IMG/VR virus record: IMGVR_UViG_3300028196_000013
Coordinates: 1-60,887 of that record
Reading direction: 5' to 3' (one strand)
Length of the DNA stretch: 60,887 bases
From: a virus
Below, one piece after another: positions 33,783-42,979 of this stretch. The position numbers and the translations under genes are program-made. The notes under the pieces are model-generated. The model was not told where the DNA came from and made no database searches. It saw only the letters and a list, made by a program, of their open reading frames with translations. Positions within the stretch are counted from its first letter, which is position 1. Every line of letters starts with the position of its first letter.

Positions 33783-34232
33783 ATGACAGAGAAAGAATAC
33801 ACTTGGACAAAGCTGATGGACGCTGTAGGAGACAGGGTGGACAAGCATCTTAACGATGCAATGATGGTCGACGGTAGAGACGATGGTTTGGACGGTTGGT
33901 TCAAACCTGCTGCAAATGGATGGGGAGGTTTCAGAATCGTAGAACCAAACACGATTGCAAAATGTCATGGATACACCATGGGGTTGAAAGAAGACCTCTA
34001 CAACGATCATACATACATCGCTCTTCCGCAAGAGAAGAAAAAACTGATTCCAGAAAAGGATACACTTTTCTTGCTGCTCGGGACTCTCAAGACCGGAGAA
34101 ACCGTTTACACACACTGGCTTGATGAAAGTGCGAGATTTGCACAAAAAGTCGCATGCGAATGGTGGGACAGCTCAGAAGGCGAGGTGTTGCAAGAATGGG
34201 GAATCAAATACGAGGATGTAGAAGAAAACTGA
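33783..34232 (+). CDS. Unknown aromatic-rich protein
   Basis: 149 residues with many Trp (GWFKPAANGWGG, CEWWDSSEGEVLQEWG), and alpha/beta pattern with a hydrophobic strand DTLFLLLGTLKTGETVY. No motif recognised. It directly precedes the AAA+ ATPase. Confidence 0.6.
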   Translation: MTEKEYTWTKLMDAVGDRVDKHLNDAMMVDGRDDGLDGWFKPAANGWGGFRIVEPNTIAKCHGYTMGLKEDLYNDHTYIALPQEKKKLIPEKDTLFLLLGTLKTGETVYTHWLDESARFAQKVACEWWDSSEGEVLQEWGIKYEDVEEN

Positions 34233-34234
34233 AC

Positions 34235-35239
34235 ATGGGATTTTGGAAAAAGAAAGAACCAGAAATAGTCGGGTCATGGGATGACGAAGAGGAAACTCCA
34301 GTGGTGGAAACCACGATGGAATCCGTGGAATTCGTTGACCAGCCCGAAACGAACCAAATACCCGTGCAAACGGTTGTAGTGAAAGGGCAAATGAGAGCCA
34401 CTGGATCTACGAGCAAACCAAGGAAAACGAAAAGCAAAGCGGAGATTGCAGCAGCACTGCCCATCAATGAAAGGATGCAACTGCTGATTGACTTCTATGC
34501 TGCTGTGTTGGCAGGGACAATCCCCTCCTTCATGGTGCAGGGTGGACCTGGCCTTGGAAAGACATACATTCTGCTTGAGATGTTCAAAAAACAAGGGTGG
34601 ATTGAAGGAAAGGATTACTTGATGATTAAAGCAGGTGTGTCGGCATTCGGTGTCTATGGCATAATCTGTAAATGGGCTGATAAGGCCGAGCAGGCAATCC
34701 AAGATGCAAAGAGCAAAGGTAACAAGGCATTCAAGCCGAAAATCCCTGTTCTTGTGTTTGACGATGTCCCGATGTTTAGTGCGGGTAAGGAACACCGCCT
34801 TACAGAAATTATCAAAGCTATGACTGATTCAACTTCTGGAGAGGAAGGCAGATTGGTCAGTTGGCGAACGAACAAAACCAAGGATGATCCTGCCGAGGCT
34901 AAAGCCGCAGGAACTTATCCTTCAGAAGTCCGCTACAAGGGCGGAGTAATCATCATCACAAACGAGGATGCCAAGAAAATCGACAAACCGATGCAAGACA
35001 GGTCGGGAGGTCCGTTATTCTTGACTGTGACTCAAGATGAAATGATTGAAAGAATGAAACTTCTTGCTCCTTCGATGGGGCCGAAAACGATGGACCCCAA
35101 GTTGAAACAGACTGTTCTCAACTGGCTGTGTTCGAGCGAATTCGAAGGAGAAGAACTGAGTATGCGAACATTACACAAGGCGCTGCTGATTGCAAACGCC
35201 AATCCAAAGAGATGGAAATCAATGTGCGTAATTCTATGA
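34235..35239 (+). CDS. AAA+ family ATPase
   Basis: 334 residues from the junction ATG. A low-complexity N-terminal 75 residues precedes the ATPase core. Walker A GGPGLGKT lies at 103-110 and Walker B PVLVFDDV near 171-178. A sensor-like strand GGVIIITNE and a DRSGGPL segment resembling the arginine-finger region follow. It is short for a helicase and resembles phage or archaeal loader-type AAA+ proteins. It could load the replicative helicase or act on RNA or protein complexes; neighbours do not decide this. Confidence 0.85.
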   Translation: MGFWKKKEPEIVGSWDDEEETPVVETTMESVEFVDQPETNQIPVQTVVVKGQMRATGSTSKPRKTKSKAEIAAALPINERMQLLIDFYAAVLAGTIPSFMVQGGPGLGKTYILLEMFKKQGWIEGKDYLMIKAGVSAFGVYGIICKWADKAEQAIQDAKSKGNKAFKPKIPVLVFDDVPMFSAGKEHRLTEIIKAMTDSTSGEEGRLVSWRTNKTKDDPAEAKAAGTYPSEVRYKGGVIIITNEDAKKIDKPMQDRSGGPLFLTVTQDEMIERMKLLAPSMGPKTMDPKLKQTVLNWLCSSEFEGEELSMRTLHKALLIANANPKRWKSMCVIL

Positions 35240-35247
35240 AACTGAAC

Positions 35248-35529
35248 ATGAGCAAGAATAAGAGGAACCGAAACGCGATAAAAACGATATTGGAGGGTAA
35301 GGAACTTACCACGATTGATGTCCACGACGCTCTAAATCTCAAATTTAGGCAAGGGCCGACGATGAACCAAGTGGGGAACTTGCTGTCAAGAATTCCAGAG
35401 GTTGAAAAAATCGGTATGATTGACATATCAACGAGGCGATTCAATCGCAGAACGACAACAAACTACAACAATTACAACAACTACACGGGACGAGTTAGAG
35501 TTGCTTTGTGGAGAATGAAAACAGACTGA
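35248..35529 (+). CDS. Winged-helix-like protein, paralogue A
   Basis: 93 residues. The pattern IKTILEGKELTTIDVHDALN ... QVGNLLSRIPEVEKIG is that of a small winged helix, with QxGNLLS in the recognition helix. A second gene at 55323 has the same pattern (QLGNVLAKNTEFTKCG). The C-terminus has an Asn/Tyr-rich wing (NYNNYNNYTG). Probably DNA-binding. Confidence 0.65.
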   Translation: MSKNKRNRNAIKTILEGKELTTIDVHDALNLKFRQGPTMNQVGNLLSRIPEVEKIGMIDISTRRFNRRTTTNYNNYNNYTGRVRVALWRMKTD

Positions 35530-35531
35530 AC

Positions 35532-35849
35532 ATGACGGACGAACGAACAGATGAAGAATTCATAGCCGAAGTCATTCGAAGAGGGAAGCAAAAACCCGAA
35601 GAGTGGAAATTAGAAGAACTGATTAGATTGTATGATATCCCCGAAAACGAGTTAGAATTAGTGCTTGCCATGGAAGGGAGAGAAGGACTTCTTACGATCG
35701 GGCACTATACTCGCATCGAAGTTAGAGGTTGCACCAACAAGTTGTGTGACGGAAAGGAAAGAAAGCCATGTAGGCTTCTCCAATACATTGAGACCTGTAC
35801 AAAGTGCTTGGTTAGAATTGGAGATGTGCCAAATAGCGCATGGGAATGA
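35532..35849 (+). CDS. Small protein with zinc ribbon
   Basis: 105 residues. An acidic helical N-terminus is followed by a Cys motif: GCTNKLCDG ... PC ... CTKC, four or five Cys in a ribbon-like layout. Unknown role. Confidence 0.6.
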   Translation: MTDERTDEEFIAEVIRRGKQKPEEWKLEELIRLYDIPENELELVLAMEGREGLLTIGHYTRIEVRGCTNKLCDGKERKPCRLLQYIETCTKCLVRIGDVPNSAWE

Positions 35850-35856
35850 ACTGAAC

Positions 35857-36087
35857 ATGTCTAAGAACGATATTGATGTAGGAATAATCCTTCAAAAAGA
35901 AGAATTGAAAGAATTGATTGAAGCGATCTCCGCAGCACAATTTATTTCGAACATGATGGTATTCCCGACAAACCAAAGGGCTGAACTTAATGAGGTCATG
36001 GAGAAATGGGAAAACGAGGAAATGGGAAAAAAGGTATGGGCGCATTTGGGTGTATTACAAGAAGTGCTTGATAACGAAACAAACTGA
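35857..36087 (+). CDS. Small acidic helical protein
   Basis: 76 residues, nearly all helical with Glu/Lys repeats (LQKEELKELIEAISAAQ and ELNEVMEKWENEEMG). Likely a small dimer. The junction motif before it is separate from the upstream stop. Unknown. Confidence 0.55.
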   Translation: MSKNDIDVGIILQKEELKELIEAISAAQFISNMMVFPTNQRAELNEVMEKWENEEMGKKVWAHLGVLQEVLDNETN

Positions 36088-36089
36088 AC

Positions 36090-36434
36090 ATGACAATTCA
36101 ACATATTGATAAGTCGAAGAGACTGCAAGTATTGGCAAGAGCGATCTTTGAATCGAAGAAGGAAAAGACCGAAGCCAGCAGAGCAGTAAAAAGAATTGAA
36201 GACGAAATAAAGAAGTACGAAGAGGAAGTCAAAGGACTTCTCGGGAACGGGATTGGAGGATATAGCCACCATCTCCTCGAGGAAAAGATTGACAGTAAAA
36301 TCATAGGGATTGCAATTGGAAGCATCTCTGGAGGAAACCATTGGCAACCGCATTGGGAGAAACCGACAGTCGTTTTGGCGACTGCGAAATACCTGAATGG
36401 GAAGGGCTTGTCAAGCAAGCCTAAAAATGATTAA
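36090..36434 (+). CDS. Coiled-coil protein
   Basis: 114 residues. A charged coiled coil covers residues about 12-50 (KKEKTEASRAVKRIEDEIKK). A Gly/His-rich segment and a short beta region follow. It ends in TAA with the single variant junction ATTAACATG. Unknown. Confidence 0.6.
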   Translation: MTIQHIDKSKRLQVLARAIFESKKEKTEASRAVKRIEDEIKKYEEEVKGLLGNGIGGYSHHLLEEKIDSKIIGIAIGSISGGNHWQPHWEKPTVVLATAKYLNGKGLSSKPKND

Positions 36435-36435
36435 C

Positions 36436-36651
36436 ATGCCACGAAATGTATCAAACCCGTTACGAAGAGGAACGCCGAAACCCAAAGTGGGTGAAGTGGC
36501 TAAAGTAATCGGCGGCGATGGGCCATTTCCTATGAATGAATTTGTAGAGGTTCTGTCAAAGCAATCCGGCGGGCAATATTTAGTGGAATCTCTCATTACA
36601 GGAGTGGTCGCCACTGTAAAAGGTAGTTGCCTTTTACCCGCAAAAAACTGA
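36436..36651 (+). CDS. Small SH3/KOW-like beta barrel protein
   Basis: 71 residues, with VGEVAKVIGG ... FVEVLSKQSGGQYLVES ... TGVVATVKGSCLLPAK, a strand order like SH3-type barrels. This is the only gene in the array whose start is preceded by ATTAAC rather than ACTGAAC. Start ATG 36436; a longer frame lies inside the preceding gene. Confidence 0.55.
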   Translation: MPRNVSNPLRRGTPKPKVGEVAKVIGGDGPFPMNEFVEVLSKQSGGQYLVESLITGVVATVKGSCLLPAKN

Positions 36652-36653
36652 AC

Positions 36654-36962
36654 ATGGAATTCATTATTGCAAAGAATTACTGGAATGAAATGAACCAAGA
36701 CGGAACGGAAGTAAAAGTAATCAATGTGTTGAAATTTGATAAAATGGAGTGGGGTTATCTTCATGGTGAAAATGAAATTCCCCTCATACCCAAATTCGAT
36801 TTAATTGACACAATTTATTTTGAAACGGAGGCTGAGAGAGAAAAAGAGTGGAATCTTATGAAAGTTGATGGATACACCAGCGTAAACGACTTTCAACCTC
36901 CAGCATATACACATGACCATGCGAGCAGTCTAAGAGAGGCTGTTACGGGAAAGGGAAACTGA
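36654..36962 (+). CDS. Unknown small protein
   Basis: 102 residues, alpha/beta, with acidic and aromatic content (IDTIYFETEAEREKEWNL) and no Cys. No family recognised. Confidence 0.55.
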   Translation: MEFIIAKNYWNEMNQDGTEVKVINVLKFDKMEWGYLHGENEIPLIPKFDLIDTIYFETEAEREKEWNLMKVDGYTSVNDFQPPAYTHDHASSLREAVTGKGN

Positions 36963-36964
36963 AC

Positions 36965-37558
36965 ATGCCAACACAATACCATGATGGAAGAATATTTAGA
37001 TTGAGAGCAGACCCCGTTTACGGGAGTGAGATCACTCTTAAAATCACAGAAGAAGAATTACAAGCATTGCGGCAAATTGACCAAGAACAAATTGGAGGAA
37101 AGCAGCGCAGAGGCTTGGGATTGCTGATTGATTTTTTGATTACGGGTTCAACGAATCCAGCACTTGACCGGCTTATGCCGAATGTGCAGGCAAGGACTCA
37201 TGATGTCGAAACATCTCGAGCAGCAATTCCGAATTCGAAGAGATGGACGCAAAACCTTCACGATGCATACCAGATAATTGCTAAAGGGGAAGGACTTACA
37301 GATGAAGAAGCGCAAGACATTTACGCTCGAGCGCATCAAATTGACCGCAGGGACATCGGAAATCGATGGAGGCCTGCCAGAGTAGCCTTGGTGGCCATTG
37401 GTGCCGTGAAAAATACTGGGAGAAAGCGTCGAGTGCGTTCACAAAGGGAGGCAATCGTTTGGGCCGCAGTGGATGACACTTGGGCACCGCCGCAGATAAA
37501 TGAGACTATTCAAAAAGAACAAATCCTTGAGATGTTAAACAGAATCGAGGAAGAATGA
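36965..37558 (+). CDS. Unknown protein, basic and helical
   Basis: 197 residues. Helical segments include TEEELQALRQIDQEQIG and GLTDEEAQDIYARAHQIDRR. A basic region (GRKRRVRSQRE) comes before a Trp-containing C-terminus. It may bind DNA but no defined fold is evident. Confidence 0.6.
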   Translation: MPTQYHDGRIFRLRADPVYGSEITLKITEEELQALRQIDQEQIGGKQRRGLGLLIDFLITGSTNPALDRLMPNVQARTHDVETSRAAIPNSKRWTQNLHDAYQIIAKGEGLTDEEAQDIYARAHQIDRRDIGNRWRPARVALVAIGAVKNTGRKRRVRSQREAIVWAAVDDTWAPPQINETIQKEQILEMLNRIEEE

Positions 37559-37565
37559 ACTGAAC

Positions 37566-38747
37566 ATGACAACAATGGAAAATAAAACTCATTGTGCATG
37601 GTGTCGTAGGGGATTGGGCGAGAAAAACCGAGGGAAAGGAATCGGACCCGAGTGTAAAACCAAACTTCCCGACACCATCAATGTCGCTTTGTTAAACAGA
37701 AGTGAACACGGGTATCACGCAAGATCCCATGAAGCAAATGATTTGCATGATGCTTTCAAGCATTTTGGAGATTCAGTTGACATACTTATTTTCGCTGACA
37801 CTGATGGATTCGGTGTGCAAAGCGAGGAATGGCAAGGTTGGGAGACTTACTTCAAATCCGAGGATGGAATCATTTGTATTGACTCCAATTTATCAAGATA
37901 TGAAGGAGAAGCTATGCCCGCAGTTGCAGATGAAGTGGCAAAATGGAGAAGAAGGGTTGCAGTTATGTGTGACCCCAATACGACTACGAAAGTTGAACTT
38001 GTTCACATAGATTCCGATTTGGGATACTTGATGAACAGAGGATTCTATAACGGACCCTATCCGATAGGCATGGACCTTAAGGAATGGGCGACAGAAATAT
38101 ACGGAATTGACTCGAGTAAGATCCCTCAATGTATGGGATGCGGCTTGATGCAACACCGGCTTGAAGAAAAATCCCTCGATGAAGAGGAGATTGAACTTGT
38201 TCAGCAGATGATTGAGCAAGCTGACCTACGATTTGGGCACACTTTGTTCTGCAGAGTGATGCGAAATCATAGAACACAATTGGAGGAGATGCTACAGACT
38301 AAATGGGCTTACCTCAGTGACATCACGCAAGACCCCCTAAATGATGGTTCAAAGGCTTTCATCGGAGGTCCGCAACATTATGATTGGAGTGAATCTTACG
38401 AACATTTTTACGAAACAAACATTGTAAGAGCAGGTGAACTGGTGTGGGATAGCGAATATGGGAGACGAGTATTCGAATACTGCTTGTTGCCGTATCTGAT
38501 GAAAGGATTGTCTAAGGCCTACCATGATGATTGGGAACCTGCCGATGAATGGAGCCATGATTACGAGGGATACCTCGACCATAGCCTTCCGTTTTGGGCA
38601 GGAGAAGCGACCCAACACGGCAGATGGTGTTCCGAGGATTCAGATTTGAAAATTCGGGACGGTCTTATCATGGACATGGCGGAATATTATCCGCATTCCT
38701 ATGGTGGAGTGCTGCTGTCCAATGGAAAAGCAGCCGAAGATAACTGA
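37566..38747 (+). CDS. Large unknown protein with N-terminal zinc knuckle
   Basis: 393 residues. The N-terminus CAWCRRGLGEKNRGKGIGPEC is a small zinc knuckle (C-x2-C ... GIGPEC) resembling DUF6011-type phage fingers; similar knuckles begin the proteins at 48193 and 54964. The rest is an acidic, Trp/Tyr-rich alpha/beta chain with a second Cys pair (CMGCG) near 190. No catalytic signature seen. The knuckle may target nucleic acid or the transcription machinery. Confidence 0.65.
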   Translation: MTTMENKTHCAWCRRGLGEKNRGKGIGPECKTKLPDTINVALLNRSEHGYHARSHEANDLHDAFKHFGDSVDILIFADTDGFGVQSEEWQGWETYFKSEDGIICIDSNLSRYEGEAMPAVADEVAKWRRRVAVMCDPNTTTKVELVHIDSDLGYLMNRGFYNGPYPIGMDLKEWATEIYGIDSSKIPQCMGCGLMQHRLEEKSLDEEEIELVQQMIEQADLRFGHTLFCRVMRNHRTQLEEMLQTKWAYLSDITQDPLNDGSKAFIGGPQHYDWSESYEHFYETNIVRAGELVWDSEYGRRVFEYCLLPYLMKGLSKAYHDDWEPADEWSHDYEGYLDHSLPFWAGEATQHGRWCSEDSDLKIRDGLIMDMAEYYPHSYGGVLLSNGKAAEDN

Positions 38748-38749
38748 AC

Positions 38750-39187
38750 ATGACTGATAGAAAATTTAGAAATAGAGTGCAAAAAGCACGAGAAATGAGA
38801 GAAGAAATTCGAAAAAACAGATTCCTCGGATTAGACGGAGACGGCGCAGTGATTCAAGACAGGAGTGAGGAATTGAATAATTTACTTGCCTTGAATAAAC
38901 ATATGAGCGAAGTCCAAATAGAATTTGGAATTAGTCCCGACGATCTTAATCATCTTAGCGAGGGAAATGCTTTGATTGAGGACATGTGTGCCACCAAAGT
39001 ATCGTTTGATGGCAAGAATTGGGATGTCGTCGTCAATGAAAAGAAACTTGAGGCTCAAGGGAAAGAAATAACCAAACTGGAAAACAAGCTTAAGAAACTC
39101 TTGAAAAAAGAGGAATTATGGGGCTCGCTGGACGCCGATGACGAGATTATGGTAATCGCACTACAAGGCGGGTTGTCTAATAGTTGA
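38750..39187 (+). CDS. Helical protein with C-terminal coiled coil
   Basis: 145 residues. Basic N-terminus (RKFRNRVQKAREMREEIRKN), a middle domain, then a coiled coil KKLEAQGKEITKLENKLKKLLKK. Its TGA lies six bases before a complete ACTGAAC. Unknown. Confidence 0.6.
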   Translation: MTDRKFRNRVQKAREMREEIRKNRFLGLDGDGAVIQDRSEELNNLLALNKHMSEVQIEFGISPDDLNHLSEGNALIEDMCATKVSFDGKNWDVVVNEKKLEAQGKEITKLENKLKKLLKKEELWGSLDADDEIMVIALQGGLSNS

Positions 39188-39196
39188 AAACTGAAC

Positions 39197-40231
39197 ATGA
39201 CACTAAGATTACCAGTGATTAGAAATGAGCCGATTCGCAAAGAATCAATAGGCAAAAATGGAGAGATAATCCCGAAGGCTAACTTTGATGTGGTCTTTGC
39301 GAGAATCGGAGGTAACAACAAGACAAGTGACAATGTCACAGATACGACGAGAGGGTGTAGCGGCGGCTGTTATGGCTGTTATGCTGCACGCTCCATGGGT
39401 GTATTCCAGGGTCGGAGAAGATTTGACCAACCAGAGTCGCAATGCGTGTGTCACGAGATGGTACAGCACGACCTGTTGGAGATGGTGCGAAAAGAACCGT
39501 TTCTTGACTGGGTCCGCAACGGTGTGATGGGTGATCCATCGCTCGATTGGGACAATGCCGTTCGGCTTACAGAAGCCGCAGGCCGAGTCGGAATAAGAAC
39601 TGTGATTATCAGCAAGTTCTGGAACATCCCTACGGATGAACACTTGATGAGGATGGCCCTTGCTGGCGCTATTCTGCATTTCAGCTTGATACCGGGCTAC
39701 GAATGGGCTCCGGATTTGAAGGTTGCACGCAGGCCAGACGGAAACCGTGTTAGGAACATCATGAGTGCGCTTGTTGCATTTGATAAAATGACGAGGCCGA
39801 GTAAAGCCAAGGAATCAGATTCCGTTTACATGAGAATCTGTTCTGCGGACTTTAACATGGACCACGAAGAAGGCGCTTTGCTTGGGCACACCCAAACATT
39901 CTTCAAGAAATTTGCAGTAAAACAGGGATTCCGTATATTGGAAACCCCGTGGAAATTTGAAGGTAAGAGCGACCCCCGATGGGAATACCTCAATCATGAG
40001 AACATGAATAGAACAAAGTCATACACAACTGGTGGCGCAGGACGCAAGAAAACTGCAGGTCCTTTGCTGGCAGCCGATGGCTTTGACAAATACTCGGAAT
40101 GGAAACCGTTCGTTATTGCTTGCGACACTACATGTGATGTGTGTCCAAACCAATGCGGGACTGTTGATTCTGAAAATGGAGCCAAAATTCGCTTGATGAT
40201 TCAAAAAGGCGAAACGATAGGCAGAAACTGA
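39197..40231 (+). CDS. Divergent radical-SAM-like Fe-S protein
   Basis: 344 residues. A C-x3-C-x2-C motif (CSGGCYGC, residues 54-61), the radical SAM cluster signature, is followed by YAARSMG. Near the C-terminus CDTTCDVCPNQC forms C-x3-C-x2-C-x3-C, consistent with an auxiliary cluster. Between them are alternating strands and helices of a TIM-barrel type. It is like the phage families with a TRGC...GCYGCYA start whose substrates are unknown. It could act on nucleobases or a peptide; proximity to methyltransferases and a transglycosylase makes nucleic-acid modification plausible. Confidence 0.7.
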   Translation: MTLRLPVIRNEPIRKESIGKNGEIIPKANFDVVFARIGGNNKTSDNVTDTTRGCSGGCYGCYAARSMGVFQGRRRFDQPESQCVCHEMVQHDLLEMVRKEPFLDWVRNGVMGDPSLDWDNAVRLTEAAGRVGIRTVIISKFWNIPTDEHLMRMALAGAILHFSLIPGYEWAPDLKVARRPDGNRVRNIMSALVAFDKMTRPSKAKESDSVYMRICSADFNMDHEEGALLGHTQTFFKKFAVKQGFRILETPWKFEGKSDPRWEYLNHENMNRTKSYTTGGAGRKKTAGPLLAADGFDKYSEWKPFVIACDTTCDVCPNQCGTVDSENGAKIRLMIQKGETIGRN

Positions 40232-40233
40232 AC

Positions 40234-40638
40234 ATGGTATTGACTGTAAACGAAGAAAAACAGAGAATGTGGGTGGTTAAGGCAGATGGTTCTGCTATCA
40301 CTCAAGACGAATACAAGAAATTAGGGGCCAAACTCACGGTATATCTTGGGGGGCCGGCGAATTCAAACTGGGAAATAGGAATGGATCACTGGGACACAGT
40401 ATCTCCGATTCATATCAAGCCAGTAAAAATAGAACGAGAACACCACGAAGGAATGTTCTCGGACTTGACCGAGGCGATTTACCTTTGCGGACAGAAAGGA
40501 TACGAAATTTTTGGTATCCTGGAGTGGAAAGAGTCAGGAAACTGGCATGACGAACACTTCAGAGTCCAGGTATTCGAGAAAACGGGGTTCATCCAGATCT
40601 ACAAGATGAAAATTGCGTATGAACCATATGAAGACTGA
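40234..40638 (+). CDS. Unknown beta-rich protein
   Basis: 134 residues with several Trp and a regular strand pattern (KLTVYLGGPANSNWEIGMDHW). The start MVLTVNEEKQRMWVVKADG is beta. It directly follows the radical-SAM-like gene and might be its partner, but no motif shows this. Confidence 0.55.
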   Translation: MVLTVNEEKQRMWVVKADGSAITQDEYKKLGAKLTVYLGGPANSNWEIGMDHWDTVSPIHIKPVKIEREHHEGMFSDLTEAIYLCGQKGYEIFGILEWKESGNWHDEHFRVQVFEKTGFIQIYKMKIAYEPYED

Positions 40639-40640
40639 AC

Positions 40641-40823
40641 ATGAATAAGAAAGATATATTGAGACCGATATTCGGAACAATAGCGTTCCAACCATTTGCA
40701 TATATGTGGGCATTATCAACAGGCGCTCCGTTTTGGACGGAGATTGGGCCTTTTGTGGTTTATTCCACTGTGGTATTCATTCCAATATATGCAATGTATG
40801 AGAAATATTATCCGACAAACTGA
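40641..40823 (+). CDS. 60-residue two-span membrane peptide
   Basis: Two hydrophobic segments at about residues 11-27 and 33-51 (FAYMWALSTG and VVYSTVVFIPIYAMY), with a short basic N-terminus (MNKKDILRP). It is one of only two clear membrane proteins in the right-hand array. Confidence 0.6.
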   Translation: MNKKDILRPIFGTIAFQPFAYMWALSTGAPFWTEIGPFVVYSTVVFIPIYAMYEKYYPTN

Positions 40824-40825
40824 AC

Positions 40826-41392
40826 ATGCCTTACAAGGATGAATCGAATGAAATCATCAACAGGATGAAAGACAAACAAAATGAGAAAGTCAAAACCATT
40901 AGCATTTCGTTACCGGGATTGAGAGTTCCTCGAGTTTGGATGGAAAGACGCTGGGCGACTTTGAGTAGTCTCGCAGACCAACCATCTTACATCAACACGG
41001 TTGGTGCAAAGCATGAAGCGACAATACGGGATGCTGAAAAGCTGTTAAACCGGAAAAAAACAATGAATGATTTCATTGAATTTATGGAATTTGACATTGA
41101 GGAATACTTCGAAATGGTAACTGAGATTCGTGACTACACGAAAAAGGTGAACTCAAAGGAAGTGAAAGCCAATTATCAAGAATACATGACCGTAATCAAT
41201 TCTATTTTGATTGCATACGGGCACAAATTCGGATTGGTAGAGCCGAGCGTTGAAGAATGGCTCGCAAGAGAAGATGATACGGAAACTGATTACAGCGGAA
41301 GACAAAAGAAAAGGTCTGCAGATGATCCTCACATGAGAAATGTGGTTGGAGAAGGCGGACTTTTCCCTTGGACATTTTCCGATAGATACTGA
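40826..41392 (+). CDS. Unknown helical protein
   Basis: 188 residues, charged and helical, with an Arg/Trp region (LRVPRVWMERRWATLSSL) near 30 and a conserved-looking end, GGLFPWTF. No Cys, no motif. It precedes the DNA methyltransferase by two bases. Confidence 0.6.
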   Translation: MPYKDESNEIINRMKDKQNEKVKTISISLPGLRVPRVWMERRWATLSSLADQPSYINTVGAKHEATIRDAEKLLNRKKTMNDFIEFMEFDIEEYFEMVTEIRDYTKKVNSKEVKANYQEYMTVINSILIAYGHKFGLVEPSVEEWLAREDDTETDYSGRQKKRSADDPHMRNVVGEGGLFPWTFSDRY

Positions 41393-41394
41393 AC

Positions 41395-42246
41395 ATGAAT
41401 AAGTCGTTAAAATTGAGACTATGGGAATATCTGAAAGAGAACAAATCAACTTTGTTTGAAATCTATGAGGAATTCTCAAATGAAAAAGAAACAACGATTC
41501 GTGGTCGCTTGAACGAGAACCTTGGTTCTTGTTTCAAAAGACTGGGGCGTGGCATTTACATTGCTACAGATGGTGAAATCACCGCAGTATTCCTTGAAGG
41601 GGATGCTCGGAAGATTGTCCAAACCCTTGAAGATGAAAGCATTGATGCAATCATTATGGATTCGCCGTATAGCGCTCTCGACAAGCAAATGACTGTCGGA
41701 AGTACGCGTCAGCGAAACCTCGATGGGGGCTGGGGATTCCAAACTTGGGATCTTGATGAGGCATTCTTGAAAGATCTGTATCGGGTAATGAAGCCAGGAG
41801 GACACATGTTCTCATTCATGCCCGCAGCAAAAGCGGACACGGTAGATTACAATCACAATCAAGTTCTACTTGCACGAAAGGCAGGTTGGAGATTTCAAGC
41901 GACATGGGTATGGGACAAAGTGCTGTTAGGGATGGGTTATACCGGACGCTGTCAACACGAATTGATTCACTTTTTCTCTAAAGGAAAGAGGAGATTCCCG
42001 CTTAGCTTGAAGATAACAGATGTGAGAAAGCACCAAAGGGAGCATAGTAGCAAAAAGATTCACCAAACGCAGAAGCCTGTAGGTTTGATTGCTGACATTA
42101 TCGAGTTCAGCACAGATTTAGGTGATGTAGTGTTAGATCCTTTTGCTGGCTCAGGCTCAACTGCAGCAGCAGCACTCCAGACAAATAGGAATTCTATTTC
42201 TATCGAACTGGATGGTGCGATGCTTGCAAAGGCGTGTGGAAACTGA
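41395..42246 (+). CDS. Beta-class DNA methyltransferase with N-terminal winged helix
   Basis: 283 residues. The N-terminal 55 form a winged-helix-like domain (LWEYLKENKSTLFEIYEEFS). Motif IV is MDSPY at 88-92, a variant of the usual DPPY, and the SAM-binding motif I is DPFAGSGST at about 248-256. This order (IV before I) marks beta-class N6-adenine or N4-cytosine methyltransferases. It has no visible restriction partner and probably protects viral DNA or regulates it. Ser instead of the usual Pro after Asp is tolerated in known members. Confidence 0.88.
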   Translation: MNKSLKLRLWEYLKENKSTLFEIYEEFSNEKETTIRGRLNENLGSCFKRLGRGIYIATDGEITAVFLEGDARKIVQTLEDESIDAIIMDSPYSALDKQMTVGSTRQRNLDGGWGFQTWDLDEAFLKDLYRVMKPGGHMFSFMPAAKADTVDYNHNQVLLARKAGWRFQATWVWDKVLLGMGYTGRCQHELIHFFSKGKRRFPLSLKITDVRKHQREHSSKKIHQTQKPVGLIADIIEFSTDLGDVVLDPFAGSGSTAAAALQTNRNSISIELDGAMLAKACGN

Positions 42247-42248
42247 AC

Positions 42249-42545
42249 ATGGCAACGACTAATGATTTGAAGATAGCCGCCGAAATTTTAGGCTACGGAG
42301 ACGATTACGCACATTACATGGGTAAATACAATGGACGATTTTACCACAAGGGATTTGCGATAAGTTATGATGGAACACCAAGAAGTGAAAGAAAGCTGTT
42401 TGAGATACTGAAAGAAAACGGCTGTGATGATTTGGGGCAACCCGACCAAAGAGATTCGTTGGGACTGGGGGCAGTGCTTTCATGGAACCGTGATAGGTTC
42501 GATGATGCAGATGACCCTGAGAAACCCGATGAAGAGGAAGAATGA
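42249..42545 (+). CDS. Small acidic protein
   Basis: 98 residues with an aromatic alpha/beta core (GDDYAHYMGKYNGRFYHKG) and an acidic tail rich in Asp/Glu (DDADDPEKPDEEEE). The tail resembles DNA mimics but nothing more can be said. Confidence 0.55.
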   Translation: MATTNDLKIAAEILGYGDDYAHYMGKYNGRFYHKGFAISYDGTPRSERKLFEILKENGCDDLGQPDQRDSLGLGAVLSWNRDRFDDADDPEKPDEEEE

Positions 42546-42552
42546 ACTGAAC

Positions 42553-42780
42553 ATGGCAAAAAAGCCCAAAAAAGCAATTGTATTTACGGATTCAAGAACA
42601 GGCAAACGAAGGTGCTGGATTGATCCATTTGATGATGATGCAAAGGTATTCGCACGGTGGTTGATGTATGAAGAATGGGTAATGGACCTTGAAATCATTG
42701 ATATTGACAGCGAATTACCTGAGATGTCATGCAAAAGGATGCTGACTCAAGAGTTACCGAACTTGTTTGCAAGAAGATAA
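42553..42780 (+). CDS. Unknown small protein
   Basis: 75 residues from the junction ATG, basic start (MAKKPKKAIVF), then acidic with Asp/Glu-rich middle (IDPFDDDAKVFARW). Its stop is TAA followed by a full junction. Unknown. Confidence 0.5.
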   Translation: MAKKPKKAIVFTDSRTGKRRCWIDPFDDDAKVFARWLMYEEWVMDLEIIDIDSELPEMSCKRMLTQELPNLFARR

Positions 42781-42787
42781 ACTGAAC

Positions 42788-42979
42788 ATGGGAAGAGAAT
42801 TGAATGGACACAAGACCCAATACGCACGATACTGGGCTTCTGGTAAGCGGAAGCAACACATTGCTGCGATAATCGAGTGGGGAGAAAAGATACGACACCA
42901 TTGGTTCATCAAGTGCAGCGTCAAGAAATTGTCGCTCGGAACGGACAAGGGTTGCATTTGTGGATTATGTAAAAACTGA
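42788..42979 (+). CDS. Small basic protein with C-terminal Cys pair
   Basis: 63 residues. It begins MGREL, sharing about 16 bases after the motif with the gene at 43635. Basic and aromatic body, then a Cys cluster near the end (CICGLC) and a Cys at about 43, perhaps zinc binding. Confidence 0.55.
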   Translation: MGRELNGHKTQYARYWASGKRKQHIAAIIEWGEKIRHHWFIKCSVKKLSLGTDKGCICGLCKN

